A stretch of DNA of 6,189 nucleotides from Flavobacterium psychrophilum (lineage in GTDB: Bacteria > Bacteroidota > Bacteroidia > Flavobacteriales > Flavobacteriaceae). Shown here piece after piece: positions 5,154-6,189 of this stretch; the stretch's first letter is position 1, and every line of letters starts with the position of its first letter. The notes beneath the pieces were generated by a model. That model was not told where the DNA came from and ran no database searches. It saw nothing but the letters and a program-made list of their open reading frames with translations. The position numbers and the translations under genes are program-made. The stretch spans positions 1-6,189 of the forward strand of contig CAMBHH010000195.1 of the NCBI GenBank assembly GCA_945866505.1. Reading direction: 5' to 3'.

Positions 5154-5387
5154 ATGAAAAAAATATTCAGTTGGTTTTTAGTAATTTACAGTTCAATAAT
5201 GTTATTGTTTCTTTCTCTAGTCATAATTGCGTTACTTCTTGGAGTATTGTTTTTGAATTATAAAGTTCCAATTGCTACAACGAATATAGTGTTAAATATT
5301 TTGGGTATTTTAATTGGATATTTTATTTTGATATCTTTCTTAAAAATTGGTCTTAGAAAAATTAAAAAAGATAAGATTACCCGTTAG
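5154..5387 (+). CDS. Small two-helix membrane protein
   Basis: A 77-residue hydrophobic protein with two predicted membrane helices, about residues 5-34 (long, including FLVIYSSIMLLFLSLVIIAL) and 43-64, followed by a strongly basic tail (LRKIKKDKITR). No signal cleavage site, lipobox or conserved motif is recognised, and no function can be assigned. The ATG follows an AT-rich leader with no ribosome binding site. The last two codons are odd: the Arg CGT (5382-5384) and the stop TAG (5385-5387) both fall inside the CGTTAGTG boundary core. The 3' end of the frame therefore appears to be supplied by the junction element, and the original protein may have been longer. It stands alone between repeat copy B and the core. 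A real gene is plausible because the hydrophobic and basic pattern is coherent. Confidence 0.5.
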   Translation: MKKIFSWFLVIYSSIMLLFLSLVIIALLLGVLFLNYKVPIATTNIVLNILGILIGYFILISFLKIGLRKIKKDKITR

Positions 5388-5406
5388 TGCAGCATTGCAT
5401 TCTGTG
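5382..5406. repeat. GTTAGTG core with diverged TGC-loop hairpin
   Basis: GTTAGTGC (5383-5390) followed by a hairpin arm pair, GCAGCAT and ATTCTGT around TGC, corresponds base by base to 2877-2900. The 24 aligned positions differ at four. One pair changes compensatorily (G2885-C2897 to A5391-T5403) and one is lost (C5393 opposite T5401). This is the front half of the junction seen at 2876-3017, whose back half lies upstream of the small membrane gene at 4997-5107. Confidence 0.55.
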
Positions 5407-5512
5407 AAGACTTCAATGAGAATTAAAAGTAGTGGCAAGAACTTTCTTTTATAATCTCTTCGAGTTTGAAATAAAAAATCCAAACCAATTTGCGTCCCTA
5501 CATCTCCAACAA

Positions 5513-5552
5513 TTAAACCCTGAAACCTTTAAACTCTTAAACCATTAAACAA
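5513..5552. repeat. Five tandem 8-bp TTAAACnn units
   Basis: TTAAAC or TGAAAC recurs at exactly 8-bp steps: 5513, 5521 (TGAAAC), 5529, 5537 and 5545. Each is followed by two variable bases, and a decayed sixth unit (TTAGCC) begins at 5553. The array covers the stop codon of the minus-strand gene (5545-5547) and its immediate downstream region. It could be a slippage-prone minisatellite or a processing or termination signal for that gene. No T-rich hairpin terminator is visible in 5407-5512, where I see no other feature. Confidence 0.6.
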
Positions 5553-6189
5553 TTAGCCCAACTACCTCAAGAACCACGCTATTTTCACTTTTTAAAGGAT
5601 AAAATTCCCCGTTCATTTCCTGTACAAACCGTGCAAAAACCACCCCAACTTGCAAGCCGTCAGCAGCCACTAGAGCAGGAGCAGGGATAATAACGGTACT
5701 ACCTTCATTAGGTGTAAGATACACCGCATCACTGCCACTAAAACTAAAAGTATGATTTTCAAAGTCAAGACTCAAATACCCAATTCGTAATGCCAGATGC
5801 GTAGCACCAGCAGGAAAAGAAAGCCGTTTCCCCTCAAAATCAGGAATACTAAAGCCGGTAGTCCAGTCAAAATGTATTTTATGTCGCAATAAATCCTTCA
5901 ACCCTGCACCTGAAGTCAACAAATAGCCGTTCAACAATTGTTGCCCAGCCGCAGTTTGCAATCCACCAAAAACCGTTCGTGAGCCTCGTGCCGCAACCAC
6001 ATCCAAATCTTTAAGCCTTGTAAACAATTGGACCAACCGTTGGTGTAAAGTACCATCTTTAAAAGTACTCAAAAAAGACTGCAACCCTAGCTTAAAAAAC
6101 TGCACACTCTGCATGCATCCCTTAAACTCAGAGCCATTCTCCCGCACTCGCACCATACTTTCTTTAGTCCGTATCGCCTCACCGGTAAA
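5545..6189 (-). CDS. Conserved hypothetical protein, 5' end outside window
   Basis: This minus-strand frame stays open to the right edge, so the gene is cut at its N terminus. At least 214 codons are visible, and 11 of them precede the first internal Met at 6156. The visible start reads FTGEAIRTKES, then MVRVRENGSEFKGCMQS. From memory, this RxRENGSEF segment resembles a Bacteroidota family of about 200-250 residues with no known function, whose N terminus usually carries a short beta-strand region before this motif. The N-terminal half is helical and the C-terminal half is strand-rich (LALRIGYLSLDFENHTFSFS and following), suggesting a beta-sandwich end. No catalytic motif or membrane segment is seen. 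Base composition looks less AT-rich than the central genes and like the nuclease gene. Its stop lies within the 8-bp tandem repeat. It converges with the + strand genes. Coding status is likely; function unknown. Confidence 0.72.
   Translation of the reverse strand, partial: FTGEAIRTKESMVRVRENGSEFKGCMQSVQFFKLGLQSFLSTFKDGTLHQRLVQLFTRLKDLDVVAARGSRTVFGGLQTAAGQQLLNGYLLTSGAGLKDLLRHKIHFDWTTGFSIPDFEGKRLSFPAGATHLALRIGYLSLDFENHTFSFSGSDAVYLTPNEGSTVIIPAPALVAADGLQVGVVFARFVQEMNGEFYPLKSENSVVLEVVGLIV

Noticed and set aside
2435..5406. CRISPR array
   Set aside because: The repeats are few, irregularly spaced, separated by genes, and no cas gene is present.
1..6189. tRNA or rRNA genes
   Set aside because: No cloverleaf with a T-loop (GTTCGA) or rRNA-like conserved stretch was found. 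The CAGTTCGAG at 2464-2472 is part of the nested inverted repeat, not a T-arm.

Overview
The window looks like chromosomal DNA of a member of the Bacteroidota, most likely Flavobacteriia. The reasons are the low GC content, the near absence of Shine-Dalgarno sequences, one possible TAnnTTTG promoter box, Bacteroidota-type intergenic hairpin repeats, and the protein families present. This is inferred from sequence character, not from a database match.

Layout, left to right: (1) a thermonuclease-like SNase-domain gene at 1-492; (2) a short intergenic stretch ending in a GTTAGCC core; (3) a DinB-family four-helix protein at 627-1067; (4) a ~136-bp attC-like imperfect palindrome at 1076-1211; (5) a two-gene operon with an ECF-type sigma factor (1354-1833) and a four-helix membrane protein, probably its regulator (1840-2427); (6) a 201-bp nested inverted-repeat element with REP-like hairpins (2435-2635); (7) a 61-residue glycine-zipper membrane protein (2653-2838); (8) a cluster of six hairpins (2854-3041); (9) a secreted metal-dependent amidohydrolase fused to a C-terminal NTF2/SnoaL-like domain (3215-4954); (10) a second copy of the hairpin repeat (about 4997-5107); (11) a small two-helix membrane protein (5154-5387) whose stop codon lies in a third core motif; (12) a minus-strand hypothetical gene that runs off the right edge (5545-6189).

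The two outer genes look less AT-rich than the middle, by eye about 42% GC in sampled lines against roughly 20-35%. All genes in the middle lie on the + strand, are functionally unrelated, and are separated by elements built on GCTAAC/GTTAGC cores. For two consecutive segments the start and end cores are exact 9-bp reverse complements of each other (584-592 with 1076-1084; 1203-1211 with 2854-2862), whereas the pairing across each junction is imperfect. That is the relationship expected of integron-like gene cassettes, although the cores do not fit the classical GTTRRRY rule and no integrase is in the window.

The genes do not form one pathway. The sigma factor and the membrane protein behind it are the only clear functional pair. 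The middle is best read as a mosaic of small accessory units inserted between two more ordinary chromosomal genes.
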